64,000 nucleotides of DNA from Acidobacteriota bacterium (lineage in GTDB: Bacteria > Acidobacteriota > Blastocatellia > Pyrinomonadales > Pyrinomonadaceae), in contig JADJBB010000025.1 in the NCBI GenBank assembly GCA_016703965.1, forward strand, positions 186,001 through 250,000. Direction: 5' to 3'. The notes beneath the pieces are model-generated. The model saw nothing but the letters and a program-made list of their open reading frames with translations, was not told where the DNA came from and did no database searches. The translations under genes were made by a program, and so were the position numbers. Numbering within the stretch: the stretch's first letter is position 1; the number at the start of each line of letters is the position of its first letter. Below are positions 52,309 to 60,357 of the stretch, one piece after another.

Positions 52309-52361
52309 TGGAACGCCGGCATCTTGCCGGCAACACACGCCTGCAAGATGCCAGCGTTCCA
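52309..52361. repeat. 23-bp hairpin between tuf and rpsJ
   Basis: Arms of 23 bases with two mismatches (52309-52331 and 52339-52361) and a 7-base loop. The core GCCGGCATCTTGCCGGC is itself a palindrome. The same family is present at 54642-54689. Confidence 0.95.
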
Positions 52362-52369
52362 GTGAGAAT

Positions 52370-52690
52370 ATGTTAAACGAAAAGATTCGCATCAAGTTGA
52401 AAGCCTACGATCACCGCGTGCTGGACCAGTCCACCGCTGAGATCGTCGAGACGGCAAAGAGAACGGGAGCAAGGATCGCAGGTCCGATCCCCCTACCGAC
52501 CATCAAGAATAAATGGACGGTTCTCAGATCGCCCCACGTGGATAAAAAGTCGCGTGAGCAGTTTGAGATCAGAACGCACAAGCGTTTGATGGACATTCTC
52601 GATCCAACGGCCGAAACGGTCGATGCATTGATGAAATTGGATCTGCCGGCCGGTGTTGATGTAGAGATCAAGGCATTCGGTAAAAACTAG
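52370..52690 (+). CDS. rpsJ: 30S ribosomal protein S10
   Basis: 106 residues. S10 also acts as NusE in antitermination. The conserved KLKAYDHRVLDQSTAEIVETA, PLPTIKNKWTVLRSPHVDKKSREQFE and LDIPAGVDVEIK-like ending are present. First gene of the S10 cluster. Confidence 0.97.
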   Translation: MLNEKIRIKLKAYDHRVLDQSTAEIVETAKRTGARIAGPIPLPTIKNKWTVLRSPHVDKKSREQFEIRTHKRLMDILDPTAETVDALMKLDLPAGVDVEIKAFGKN

Positions 52691-52759
52691 TTCGTGGATC
52701 GTTGATCGGGGTTCGTTGTTAAAAATGAACCTGCAACGAACAGCCAGCAACGAACGACG
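52690..52759. repeat. Heptamer spacer between rpsJ and rplC
   Basis: GTTCGTTG (52711-52718) pairs with CAACGAAC (52734-52741 and 52748-52755). Words GATCGTT, GATCGGG, GTTCGTT (left) and GAACAGC, CAGCAAC, GAACGAC (right) keep 7-base phase. Confidence 0.85.
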
Positions 52760-52771
52760 GACATTAAGATT

Positions 52772-53410
52772 ATGATTAGCGGAATCATTGGTAGAAAATT
52801 GGGCATGACGCAGCTGTTTGCGGAAGATGGAACGGTAACTCCGGTTACGGTCATCAAAGCGGGGCCGTGCGTTGTCGTCCAGACAAAGAGTGCGGCGGGC
52901 AATGACGGATACAATGCCGTGCAGCTCGGATTCGTCGAGGAAAAGGCGGTCCGCCTTAAGAATGTGACGAAGCCGCTTCGCGGACATTTTGAAAAGACGG
53001 GCGGCGGTCTTCCTCCGACACGTGTGCTCAGAGAGCTTCGTTTGACGAATGAGCCTGAAGCATCGGTTGGCGATCAGATCAAAGTTGACGTCTTTGCTGA
53101 CGGCGACAAGATCGACGTTGTCGGGAAGTCGAAAGGCCGCGGTTTTGCCGGTACGATCAAGCGTCACAAGTTCTCGCGCGGCCCTGAGTCGCATGGTTCG
53201 ATGAACGTTCGTGCCCCTGGTTCGATCGGACAGTCAGCGTATCCTTCGCGTGTTATTAAAGGAACGCGTTCGTCAGGCCACATGGGCGATGCCCGTGTAA
53301 CGGTTCAGAATCTGACCGTTGCCAAGGTCGATGTCGAAAACAACATATTGATGGTTCGCGGTGCTGTACCGGGACCGAATGGTGGACTTGTAATAGTTAA
53401 AAAAGCGTAG
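52772..53410 (+). CDS. rplC: 50S ribosomal protein L3
   Basis: 212 residues. L3 is an early 50S assembly protein. The N-terminal GIIGRKLGMTQLF, the long loop GPESHGSMNVRAPGSIGQSA and the C-terminal VENNILMVRGAVPGPNGGLVIVKKA are standard. It lies between two word-repeat spacers. Confidence 0.97.
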   Translation: MISGIIGRKLGMTQLFAEDGTVTPVTVIKAGPCVVVQTKSAAGNDGYNAVQLGFVEEKAVRLKNVTKPLRGHFEKTGGGLPPTRVLRELRLTNEPEASVGDQIKVDVFADGDKIDVVGKSKGRGFAGTIKRHKFSRGPESHGSMNVRAPGSIGQSAYPSRVIKGTRSSGHMGDARVTVQNLTVAKVDVENNILMVRGAVPGPNGGLVIVKKA

Positions 53411-53411
53411 T

Positions 53412-53477
53412 TGGCAGCAGCAGTTGGCCGTCGTCGGTTTCAAGGAACTGACCACTGACCACTGACCACTGACCACT
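53412..53477. repeat. (GACCACT)n spacer between rplC and rplD
   Basis: Four perfect GACCACT copies (53450-53477), with a GAACT fragment before them. The left part has weak complementary words (AGTTGGCCGTCGTCGG). The same word returns in the rplO-secY spacer. Confidence 0.93.
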
Positions 53478-53494
53478 CGAACGGAGTGAGAATT

Positions 53495-54319
53495 ATGCCT
53501 ACCGTAAAGGTTCGCAATTTGAAGAATAAAGAAGTCGGAGATGTGGAGCTTCTCGATACCGTGTTCGGTGTCGAATTGAACGAAGCCCTTATTCACTCGG
53601 CTGTGATGAACTACCAGGCCAACGGCCGTCAGGGAACTTCAGCGACGAAAACTCGCGGTAACGTTTCCGGATCGGGCAAGAAGCTCTGGAAGCAGAAGGG
53701 AACCGGTCGTGCGCGTATCGCGTCGCTGCGTTCGCCGCTGTGGAAGGGCGGCGGTAACGTTCACGGGCCTCAGCCACGCGACTGGTCTTACCAGATGCCG
53801 AAGAAAATGCGCCGCGGTGCATTGCGTTCGGCCCTCTCGGAAAGATTGCGTGAAGGCAACCTGATCGTCATTGACGGCTTTGAATTCAAGAATCCTAAGA
53901 CGAGCGAGTTTCTCGGTGCGATCAAAGGCCTCGGTCTTTCGGATTCGAAAAAGCCGACGAAAACCTTGATCATCGATTCACTGGACAACCAGAACCTGAT
54001 CCTTTCGTCGCGTAACGTTGAAAAGACCAAAGTCACTAACAGCTTTGGGCTCAATATTTACGATATCATCTATCACGAAAAGCTTTTGATCTCGAAAGCA
54101 GCGGTTGAAGAGTTGACAAGTCTGCTCGACCCGAAGCGTGAAGGAAAAGCTGAGGAACCTGAGGTGGTCGTAGAGGCACCGAAGGCGAAGAAAGAAGCTA
54201 AGCCAAAAGCGGAAACGGCTCCTAAAAAGGAAGCTGCCGTCGAGGAAGCACCAGCAGTAGAAGCGGCAGAGGAAACTCCGGCGGCTGAAACAACTGAGGA
54301 GGCGACAAGCAATGAGTAA
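53495..54319 (+). CDS. rplD: 50S ribosomal protein L4 with acidic C-terminal tail
   Basis: 274 residues from ATG 53495 (MPTVKVRNLKNKEVGDVELLD); a GTG nine bases upstream is less likely. The core (KLWKQKGTGRARIASLRSPLWKGGG, MPKKMRRGALRSALSERL) is normal. After about residue 210 a Glu/Ala/Lys/Pro tail of roughly 65 residues (EEAPAVEAAEETPAAETTEEA) is added, absent from typical L4. L4 lines the exit tunnel and in some bacteria represses its operon. Its stop overlaps rplW by eight bases. Confidence 0.95.
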   Translation: MPTVKVRNLKNKEVGDVELLDTVFGVELNEALIHSAVMNYQANGRQGTSATKTRGNVSGSGKKLWKQKGTGRARIASLRSPLWKGGGNVHGPQPRDWSYQMPKKMRRGALRSALSERLREGNLIVIDGFEFKNPKTSEFLGAIKGLGLSDSKKPTKTLIIDSLDNQNLILSSRNVEKTKVTNSFGLNIYDIIYHEKLLISKAAVEELTSLLDPKREGKAEEPEVVVEAPKAKKEAKPKAETAPKKEAAVEEAPAVEAAEETPAAETTEEATSNE

Positions 54320-54641
54320 AATTGGAGTTTGGGACATTTTGAAGTCGCCGGTCGTTACCGAAAAAAGCGTCATTCTTAAAGAAGAGTCGACGGATGAGGA
54401 TAGCAACCGAAAACAAGGTCAGGTTTTGACCTTTAAGGTTGATAAGAAAGCGACCAAGATCGATATAAAAGGTGCGGTCGAGGAGATCTTTAATGTTAAG
54501 GTCGCTTCCGTTCGAACGATCCAGTACGACGGTAAAATGAAACGCCGCGGCCGCATCGAAGGACGCCGTGCAGCATGGAAAAAGGCGTACGTTACCTTGA
54601 GAAAGGGCGAGCCGATGGTTGATTACGCAGAAGCTATCTAG
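54312..54641 (+). CDS. rplW: 50S ribosomal protein L23
   Basis: 109 residues, starting inside the end of rplD. WDILKSPVVTEKSVIL, the KVDKKATKIDIKGAVEEIFNVKVASVRT segment and MKRRGRIEGRRAAWKKAYVTL are typical. L23 stands at the tunnel exit and binds trigger factor and SRP. An extra acidic loop (KEESTDEDSNRKQGQ) follows the N-terminal helix. Confidence 0.96.
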   Translation: MSKIGVWDILKSPVVTEKSVILKEESTDEDSNRKQGQVLTFKVDKKATKIDIKGAVEEIFNVKVASVRTIQYDGKMKRRGRIEGRRAAWKKAYVTLRKGEPMVDYAEAI

Positions 54642-54693
54642 TGGAACGCCGCCATCTTGGCGGCCAGGACCTGCCGGCTGGAAGCCGGCGATC
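54642..54693. repeat. Paired hairpins before rplB
   Basis: GCCGCC-ATCTT-GGCGGC (54648-54664) and GCCGGC-TGGAA-GCCGGC (54673-54689). The first is a close relative of the tuf-rpsJ hairpin, starting with the same TGGAACGCC. Confidence 0.92.
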
Positions 54694-54701
54694 CAAAGAT
54701 T

Positions 54702-55532
54702 ATGGGAATCAAGAGATTAAAACCAACATCACCGGCAAGGCGTTATCAAACGTACTTGACCCGCGATGAGTTGACGAAAGGGGCAGTACCCGAGAAATCA
54801 CTGCTCGAGCCGAAGAAGAAAATTTCCGGGCACAACAACGACGGTCGTATCACGATCCGTCGCCGTGGCGGAGGCCATAAGCGCCATTATCGTATCATCG
54901 ATTTCAAACGCGATAAGACAGGCATTCCGGGACGCGTTGCACAGCTCGAATACGATCCGAACCGTTCGGCTCACATCGCTCTGATCAACTATCTCGATGG
55001 CGAAAAGCGATACATCATCGCACCTGTTGGCCTGAAGGTTGACACGATGGTCGTAAGCGGCGAAGACGCTGATATCTTGCCGGGAAATGCTTTGCCGATC
55101 AAAAACATCCCGCTCGGTACTGAGGTTCACAACATTGAGCTTCGTCCGGGTAAGGGCGGCCAGATGGTTCGATCGGCGGGTGGTTTTGCACAGATCGTTG
55201 CTAAAGACGGCGACTATGCTCAGCTCAGAATGCCTTCGGGTGAGGTTCGCAAGGTGCCTGTTGTTTGTATGGCAACTGTCGGACAGGTCGGCAACACCGA
55301 GCATGAGAACGTTTCGCTTGGTAAGGCTGGCCGTTCACGCTGGATGGGCAGACGTCCTAAGGTTCGCGGCGTAGCCATGAACCCGGTCGATCACCCGCAC
55401 GGTGGTGGTGAAGGCAAAACGTCAGGCGGACGTAACCCGGTAACCCCTTGGGGACAGCCGACACGCGGTTACAAAACGCGTCGCAACAAACGCACGAGCA
55501 ATATGATCGTGAAGGACAGAAGAAGGAAATAA
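54702..55532 (+). CDS. rplB: 50S ribosomal protein L2
   Basis: 276 residues from ATG 54702 (MGIKRLKPTSPARRYQ); the upstream in-frame codons come from the repeat. L2 is needed for subunit joining and peptidyl transfer. RRRGGGHKRHYRIIDFKRDK, NALPIKNIPLGTEVHNIEL and NPVDHPHGGGEGKTSGGRNPVTPWG (with the key His) are intact. Confidence 0.97.
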   Translation: MGIKRLKPTSPARRYQTYLTRDELTKGAVPEKSLLEPKKKISGHNNDGRITIRRRGGGHKRHYRIIDFKRDKTGIPGRVAQLEYDPNRSAHIALINYLDGEKRYIIAPVGLKVDTMVVSGEDADILPGNALPIKNIPLGTEVHNIELRPGKGGQMVRSAGGFAQIVAKDGDYAQLRMPSGEVRKVPVVCMATVGQVGNTEHENVSLGKAGRSRWMGRRPKVRGVAMNPVDHPHGGGEGKTSGGRNPVTPWGQPTRGYKTRRNKRTSNMIVKDRRRK

Positions 55533-55535
55533 AAC

Positions 55536-55618
55536 GATTTTAGATTTTAGATTTTGGATTTTGGATTGCAAGAATATGCAGTCCGCCAATCCAAAATCCA
55601 AAATCGGAAATCCAAAAT
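55536..55618. repeat. (GATTTTG)n / (CAAAATC)n hairpin before rpsS
   Basis: The clearest example of the class. Left arm: five phased heptamers (two GATTTTA, two GATTTTG, GATTGCA). Right arm: CCAAAAT, CCAAAAT, CGGAAAT, CCAAAAT. A 19-bp perfect stem joins 55550-55568 and 55587-55605 around an 18-base loop. Confidence 0.96.
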
Positions 55619-55624
55619 TGAATT

Positions 55625-55915
55625 ATGCCACGTTCATTAAAGAAAGGACCGTTTATCGACCTTAGCGTTCAGAAGACGCTTAGAAGAATTCTGGAAGGCG
55701 GACCAAAACCGCAAGCGATCAAGACATGGTCGCGTCGCTCGACGATCACGCCGGACATGGTCGGTTTGACCTTCGGCGTACACAACGGCAAACGTCATAT
55801 TCCGGTTTTCGTTACTGAGAATATGGTCGGACACAAGTTGGGTGAATTCTCGCCGACACGTATGTTTAAGGGGCACCCCGGAACGAAAGCGGAGAAAATG
55901 GCGAAGAGAAAGTAA
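55625..55915 (+). CDS. rpsS: 30S ribosomal protein S19
   Basis: 96 residues. MPRSLKKGPFIDLSVQKTL, TWSRRSTITPDMVGLTFGVHNGKRHIPVFV and MVGHKLGEFSPTRMFKGH are standard. S19 binds the 30S head next to S13. Stop codon is followed at once by a heptamer array. Confidence 0.97.
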   Translation: MPRSLKKGPFIDLSVQKTLRRILEGGPKPQAIKTWSRRSTITPDMVGLTFGVHNGKRHIPVFVTENMVGHKLGEFSPTRMFKGHPGTKAEKMAKRK

Positions 55916-55977
55916 GCAGTCAGCAGTTAGCAGTCAGCAGTTAGATTCTGCTTACCGCTTACGGCTCACCGCTCACC
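55915..55977. repeat. Heptamer spacer between rpsS and rplV
   Basis: AGCAGTC and AGCAGTT alternate, two of each (55915-55942), then GCTTACC, GCTTACG, GCTCACC, GCTCACC (55950-55977). The right arm is roughly complementary to the left, and the array begins on the last base of the rpsS stop codon. Confidence 0.94.
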
Positions 55978-55986
55978 ATTAAGAAT

Positions 55987-56733
55987 ATGGAAGCTGTAGC
56001 AAAAACAAAATATCTAAAGGGTTCACCGCGTAAAGCCAGGCTTGTGATCGATCTGATCCGCGGCGTGAATGTATCGCGTGCCTTGTCGATCTTAAAATTT
56101 ACCGATAAGCGAGCGGCTGACCCGATCCAGAAATGCCTGAGTTCGGCGATCGCGAATGCGACATACAAGGCCGAGCAGCAGAATATCGCCATCGACCCGG
56201 ATGATCTCTGGATCAACCTGTGCTATATCGACATGGGCCCGACCAAGGGCCGTCGCCGTATGCGTCCGGCGCCTCAGGGGCGTGCATATCGCGAGCAGCG
56301 TCACTATTGCCACATCACGATCCAGGTAACGAGCGAAGAGAAGGCAAAGTCGGAAGAGCAGATGAGGCTCGACGCTCTGCGTGACGAACGCATCGCCGCC
56401 CGAAAAGCTGCAAGAGCGGCAGACAAGGCGAAGGCTCCGGTAAAGAAGGAAACCAAGGCCGCTAAGGTCGAGGAGAAACCGGCAGAGCCAGTGGTTGAGG
56501 AAGTCGTTGAGACTCCGGTTGAGATGGTTGACGAAACGCCGGTTGAGACGGTTACTGAAGAGGTTGTCGAAACTGAAACTCACGCTGAAGAAGTCGAGGA
56601 GAACAAAGCTCAGATCGACGCTGAAGTTTCAGCTGCTCACGAAACATCGAGTCACACGACGGCCGAAGAACATGCCGAAAAGCCGGTAGATGAGGTCATG
56701 GAAAGAACGAACAAAGACCTCGAGAGACAATAG
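55987..56733 (+). CDS. rplV: 50S ribosomal protein L22 with long acidic C-terminal tail
   Basis: 248 residues, more than twice the usual 110. The core (AKTKYLKGSPRKARLVIDLIRG, KCLSSAIANATYKAEQQNI, MGPTKGRRRMRPAPQGRAYREQRHYCHITIQV) ends near residue 118. The rest is a Glu/Val/Thr/Ala tail with VEEVVETPVEMVDETPVETV and similar phrases, similar to tails on L4, S17 and NusA. L22 loops line the tunnel; the tail would protrude outward. Its reading frame is continuous, so it is not an assembly error. Confidence 0.95.
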   Translation: MEAVAKTKYLKGSPRKARLVIDLIRGVNVSRALSILKFTDKRAADPIQKCLSSAIANATYKAEQQNIAIDPDDLWINLCYIDMGPTKGRRRMRPAPQGRAYREQRHYCHITIQVTSEEKAKSEEQMRLDALRDERIAARKAARAADKAKAPVKKETKAAKVEEKPAEPVVEEVVETPVEMVDETPVETVTEEVVETETHAEEVEENKAQIDAEVSAAHETSSHTTAEEHAEKPVDEVMERTNKDLERQ

Positions 56734-56741
56734 GTTTAATT

Positions 56742-57482
56742 ATGGGACAGAAGGTACATCCATACGGCTTTAGGGTCGGATACAACAAAGATTGGCACTC
56801 GCACTGGTTTGCGAAACAGGATTTTGCAAAGTTTCTTGCCGAAGATCTCAAGCTCAAGCGTGATCTTAAGAAGAAATTCAGCGGCGGCGGCGTTTCGCAC
56901 ATCGATATCGAGCGTGCAGCGACCCGTTTGAAGATCATCATCTACACTTCGCGTCCGGGCATCATCATCGGCCGCAAAGGTTCAGAGATCGAATCGCTTC
57001 GCGAAGAGCTATCGAGAAAGACCGGCCGGGAAGTGCTGGTTTCGATCCAGGAGATCCGACACCCGGAACTCAACGCTCAGCTCCAGGCGGAAAAGATCGC
57101 TCAGCAGCTTGAGAAACGCATCATGTTTCGCCGTGCGATGAAAAAGACGATCGAAGAATCACTTCGTTTCGGTGCACAGGGCATCAAGGTCATGATCGCC
57201 GGCCGTTTGAACGGTGCTGAAATTGCCCGTACGGAATGGTCGCTGCAGGGACGGCTTCCGCTGCACACGCTGAGAGCGGATATCGATTTTGGATTTGCCG
57301 AAGCTTTGACGACATTCGGCATCATCGGTATCAAAGTATGGATCTATCGCGGTGAGATCCTCGACCCGAACGCCTCGATGGCACGCGGAACGACGACGGA
57401 CCCGATGAACGAAGTTAAGGTCGAACGTGGAGCACGCCGCAATGATCGCGGCCCGCGAAGAGACGACCGCGGCGGCCGGTAG
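56742..57482 (+). CDS. rpsC: 30S ribosomal protein S3
   Basis: 246 residues. The KH domain (RPGIIIGRKGSEIESLREELS) and the C-terminal domain (KVMIAGRLNGAEIARTEWSLQGRLPLHTLRADIDFG) are complete. Ends in an Arg/Asp-rich tail (RRNDRGPRRDDRGGR). Its stop codon overlaps the first base of a short heptamer run. Confidence 0.97.
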   Translation: MGQKVHPYGFRVGYNKDWHSHWFAKQDFAKFLAEDLKLKRDLKKKFSGGGVSHIDIERAATRLKIIIYTSRPGIIIGRKGSEIESLREELSRKTGREVLVSIQEIRHPELNAQLQAEKIAQQLEKRIMFRRAMKKTIEESLRFGAQGIKVMIAGRLNGAEIARTEWSLQGRLPLHTLRADIDFGFAEALTTFGIIGIKVWIYRGEILDPNASMARGTTTDPMNEVKVERGARRNDRGPRRDDRGGR

Positions 57483-57509
57483 GCAGTTGGCAGTAAGCGG
57501 TAGGCAGGT
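57482..57509. repeat. Short heptamer run between rpsC and rplP
   Basis: GGCAGTT, GGCAGTA, AGCGGTA, GGCAGGT in phase, without a matching inverted arm. The related word AGCGGTA also occurs at 58785. Confidence 0.85.
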
Positions 57510-57529
57510 AAAAGAGGAAATTTAGAGTT

Positions 57530-57958
57530 ATGTTACAGCCAAAAAAGGTCAAGCGCCGAAGAGTAATGAAAGGCCGCATGCGCGGGAAAGCGACACGCGG
57601 CGAGAAGCTCAGCTTTGGTGATTTTGGTCTCAAAACACTAGAGGCAGCGTGGATCACGGATAGACAGATCGAAGCGGCTCGTATCGCGATGACACGTCAC
57701 GTAAAACGTGGCGGTAAGATTTGGATCCGCATTTTCCCTGATAAGCCGATCACCAAAAAACCGGCTGAAACCCGAATGGGTTCGGGTAAAGGTGCTCCGG
57801 ATCACTGGGTTGCAGTTGTCAAACCGGGTCGCGTGTTGTACGAGATCCAGGGTGTTGAGGAAGGGTTGGCACGCGAAGCTATGATGCTCGCGGCTCAGAA
57901 ACTGCCTATCAAGGTTAAATTTGTAACCAGGGCAGACCTCGAGGGAGGCGTAGTTTAG
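57530..57958 (+). CDS. rplP: 50S ribosomal protein L16
   Basis: 142 residues. MLQPKKVKRRRVMKGRMRGKATRG and GGKIWIRIFPDKPITKKPAETRMGSGKGAP are standard L16. It organises the A site of the 50S subunit. Separated from rpmC by two bases. Confidence 0.97.
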   Translation: MLQPKKVKRRRVMKGRMRGKATRGEKLSFGDFGLKTLEAAWITDRQIEAARIAMTRHVKRGGKIWIRIFPDKPITKKPAETRMGSGKGAPDHWVAVVKPGRVLYEIQGVEEGLAREAMMLAAQKLPIKVKFVTRADLEGGVV

Positions 57959-57960
57959 AC

Positions 57961-58176
57961 ATGAAAAGGAAAGAACAGCTCGAACAACTCGGGGAAATGA
58001 CCGCCGAAGAATTGAAAGATCAGGCTGACGCTCTTAAGGAATCGCTGTTTCGCTTGAAATTCCGTAAGACGCTCGGCATGGGTGAGGTTCTCAAGGACGT
58101 TCGCCGTGAGAAAAAGACGTTGGCAAGAGTTTACACTTTGCTGAACAAGAAGGGATCGGAGGCCAAGTCGGCCTGA
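57961..58176 (+). CDS. rpmC: 50S ribosomal protein L29
   Basis: 71 residues. The LGEMTAEELKDQADALKESLFRLKFRKTLG pattern and the following basic helix are typical. L29 sits by the tunnel exit. Confidence 0.95.
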   Translation: MKRKEQLEQLGEMTAEELKDQADALKESLFRLKFRKTLGMGEVLKDVRREKKTLARVYTLLNKKGSEAKSA

Positions 58177-58216
58177 CTGGGTCGCCGGCCTTTGTCGGTA
58201 CTCTAAACGAAAAGAA

Positions 58217-58783
58217 ATGGTAAAGAAGAAGAAGGACGAAGAAGTCGAAGGAACAGTCGAAGCCGCAGCAGAAGAAACTGTGGTGGAAGCAGCTGCTGTG
58301 GAAGAAGTCGCAGCCGCTGAGGCTGAAGCTGTCGAAGCTGCTCCGGAAGCTGAGGTCGAGGCCGCTCCGGCGGAAGAGCCTGCTGCTGAAGTTGAAGTTG
58401 CCCCGGCTGAAGAGGCTGCTGTTGAGGCCGCACCTGTGGTCGAAGCGAAGCCGAAGAAAGCCGCAGCCAAGGCTCCGAAGGCCGCTAAGGTCGCCAAGAC
58501 CCCGACAGCGGCAGAGGTTGACGGAGAGAAGAAGGTTCACAAGCGTGCTGAGAGAGTCGGCATCGTTTCTTCGGACAAAATGACCAAAACGGTAACTGTT
58601 CGAGTTGATCGTCTTGTCAAACATCCGGTGTACCGCAAATACGTCAAGAAGCGTAAGAAATTCATGGCTCACGACGAACTTGGGGCCAAGATCGGTGACA
58701 AGGTACGTATCATGGAGACTCGCCCTCTATCGGCAAGAAAGAGATGGCGTGTGGTTGAGATCCTGCAGAAAGCAGAGCTTTAA
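58217..58783 (+). CDS. rpsQ: 30S ribosomal protein S17 with long acidic N-terminal extension
   Basis: 188 residues, against about 85 for usual S17. Residues 1-105 are Ala/Glu/Val/Pro/Lys only (for example EAEAVEAAPEAEVEAAPAEE), turning basic near 80-100 (KPKKAAAKAPKAAKVAK). The S17 fold follows from HKRAERVGIVSSDKMTKTVTVRVDRLVKHPVY to the end. An internal start at the core cannot be excluded, but the frame is open and codon use is uniform, so the extension is likely real. Confidence 0.93.
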   Translation: MVKKKKDEEVEGTVEAAAEETVVEAAAVEEVAAAEAEAVEAAPEAEVEAAPAEEPAAEVEVAPAEEAAVEAAPVVEAKPKKAAAKAPKAAKVAKTPTAAEVDGEKKVHKRAERVGIVSSDKMTKTVTVRVDRLVKHPVYRKYVKKRKKFMAHDELGAKIGDKVRIMETRPLSARKRWRVVEILQKAEL

Positions 58784-58784
58784 A

Positions 58785-58850
58785 GCGGTAGGCAGCAGCA
58801 GTCGCAGAATGCCGAATCGGCAAATGTTCACTGGTTGCTTGCCACTGATA
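58785..58850. repeat. Word-repeat spacer between rpsQ and rplN
   Basis: AGCGGTA, GGCAGCA, GCAGTCG in phase on the left; TGGTTGC, TTGCCAC, TGATAAC on the right. The inverted pairing is imperfect. Confidence 0.65.
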
Positions 58851-58864
58851 ACTGGAGAGAGATT

Positions 58865-59233
58865 ATGATTCAGATGCAGACCTCGTTAGCGGTCGCAGAC
58901 AATTCAGGAGCAAAGCGGGTCGAGATGATCATGCCGGTCGGTGGTTCGACGGCGAAGATCGCACGGCTCGGTGATACGATCAAAGTTACGGTCAAAGAAG
59001 CCGCTCCGGATGGTACCGCAAAGAAAGGTAAGGTTTACAACGCCGTTATCGTGAGAACCCGCAAGGAAGTTCGTCGTAAAGACGGAACGTACATCCGGTT
59101 CGACGACAACGCAGCGGTTCTCATCAAGGACGACGGCTCTCCGATCGGAACACGTGTGTTCGGCCCAGTAGCCCGCGAACTTCGCGAAAAGAACTTTATG
59201 AAGATCGTGTCGTTGGCACCGGAAGTTATTTAG
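58865..59233 (+). CDS. rplN: 50S ribosomal protein L14
   Basis: 122 residues from ATG 58865 (MIQMQTSLAVADNSGAKRVEMI); a longer frame at 58835 starts in spacer sequence. The stretch VRTRKEVRRKDGTYIRFDDNAAVLI and the end GPVARELREKNFMKIVSLAPEVI are standard. It binds IF-6/RsfS-like factors at the subunit interface. Confidence 0.97.
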   Translation: MIQMQTSLAVADNSGAKRVEMIMPVGGSTAKIARLGDTIKVTVKEAAPDGTAKKGKVYNAVIVRTRKEVRRKDGTYIRFDDNAAVLIKDDGSPIGTRVFGPVARELREKNFMKIVSLAPEVI

Positions 59234-59270
59234 GACATATAGGACGTATAGGACGCATAGGTCCTATGTC
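59231..59270. repeat. 9-base word array between rplN and rplX
   Basis: TAGGACATA, TAGGACGTA, TAGGACGCA, then TAGGTCCTATGTC. The end is complementary to the beginning, so a hairpin forms. The first TAG is the rplN stop codon. Confidence 0.9.
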
Positions 59271-59283
59271 TTGAGCAAAGAAA

Positions 59284-59715
59284 ATGAAGACTCCAAAGAC
59301 AGGAACAGTAAAGAGCAAGATCAAACGCGGCGATCAGGTCGTGTTCATTGCCGGAAAAGAATATAACCGCTACGACAGCGCAGGTAAGCGTCAGCCGTAT
59401 CGCGGCAAAGTGATCGCGGTCGATGCTCGCAATGAGAAGGTCAAGGTCGAGGGAGCGATGATCGTTAAGCGTCACCGTAAACCGGTCCCGCAGATGAACC
59501 GCGAAGGCGGCATCATCGAGCAGGAAGCGTGGGTCAGCGTTTCGAACGTAGCTCTTATCGATCCGGAAACCGGAAAGCCGACACGTGTTAAGTACGAAGT
59601 TCGCGATGGTAAGAAGGTCAGAGTCGCCAAGAGCGGTAAAGTTCTTGTCGAGACCGGAAGCTACAAACGCGAAGCCAAGAAGATCGATGAAGAAGCGGCT
59701 CCGGAGGCCAATTAA
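59284..59715 (+). CDS. rplX: 50S ribosomal protein L24
   Basis: 143 residues, about 40 more than usual. KSKIKRGDQVVFIAGKE and YRGKVIAVDARNEKVKVEGAMIVKRHRKPVPQMNREGG are typical. The extra C-terminal part (VRVAKSGKVLVETGSYKREAKKIDEEAAPEAN) is charged. L24 starts 50S assembly. Confidence 0.95.
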   Translation: MKTPKTGTVKSKIKRGDQVVFIAGKEYNRYDSAGKRQPYRGKVIAVDARNEKVKVEGAMIVKRHRKPVPQMNREGGIIEQEAWVSVSNVALIDPETGKPTRVKYEVRDGKKVRVAKSGKVLVETGSYKREAKKIDEEAAPEAN

Positions 59716-59770
59716 GATTTTAGTCTGGAAACGGAGCGATCAGATCTGAAGTTTAGATCGGAGGTCTGAA
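59715..59770. repeat. Word-repeat spacer between rplX and rplE (weak)
   Basis: TAGTCTGG, GATCAGATCTGAAG, TAGATCGGAGGTCTGAAAT: AGATCTGA/AGGTCTGA words with partial self-complementarity. Less regular than the others. Confidence 0.55.
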
Positions 59771-59813
59771 ATTATTATCGGAACCCAGACGCTAATAGGA
59801 GAAGCCAAAGAAA

Positions 59814-60353
59814 ATGGCCAGGTTAAAAGAAAAATATAAAAGTGAGATCGCTCCGGCATTAGCTAAGGAGTTTGATATCAAGAACCCGATGGCGATCCCG
59901 AGGATCGAAAAGGTCGTGGTCAACATGGGACTGGGCGAAGCAAGTTCGAACGCCAAGATCCTGGACGTTGCCGCCGAAGAGCTCAAATCGGTAACAGGCC
60001 AAAAGCCCGTCATCACGAAGGCAAAGAAATCAATTGCTGCCTTCAAGCTCCGCCAGGGAATGGCGATCGGCACCATGGTGACGCTTCGGGGCGATAGAAT
60101 GTTCGAGTTTCTCGATCGTCTTATCTCGGTTGCTCTGCCTCGAGTACGCGATTTTCGCGGTATATCGGGCAAGGCGTTCGACGGACGCGGAAACTACACG
60201 CTCGGTATTCGCGAGCAGCTCATTTTCCCGGAGATCGATTTCAACAAAGTCGATAAGACCCGCGGAATGAATATTTCGATAGTAACGACAGCAAAAAACG
60301 ATGAGCAGGCCCGCTCGCTTCTGAAAGCAATGGGAATGCCGTTCAGACAATAG
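59814..60353 (+). CDS. rplE: 50S ribosomal protein L5
   Basis: 179 residues. NPMAIPRIEKVVVNMGLGEAS, QKPVITKAKKSIAAFKLRQGMAIGTMVTLRG and NYTLGIREQLIFPEIDFNKVDKTRGMNISIVT are standard. L5 binds 5S rRNA. rpsN starts four bases after its stop. Confidence 0.97.
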   Translation: MARLKEKYKSEIAPALAKEFDIKNPMAIPRIEKVVVNMGLGEASSNAKILDVAAEELKSVTGQKPVITKAKKSIAAFKLRQGMAIGTMVTLRGDRMFEFLDRLISVALPRVRDFRGISGKAFDGRGNYTLGIREQLIFPEIDFNKVDKTRGMNISIVTTAKNDEQARSLLKAMGMPFRQ

Positions 60354-60357
60354 AAAC

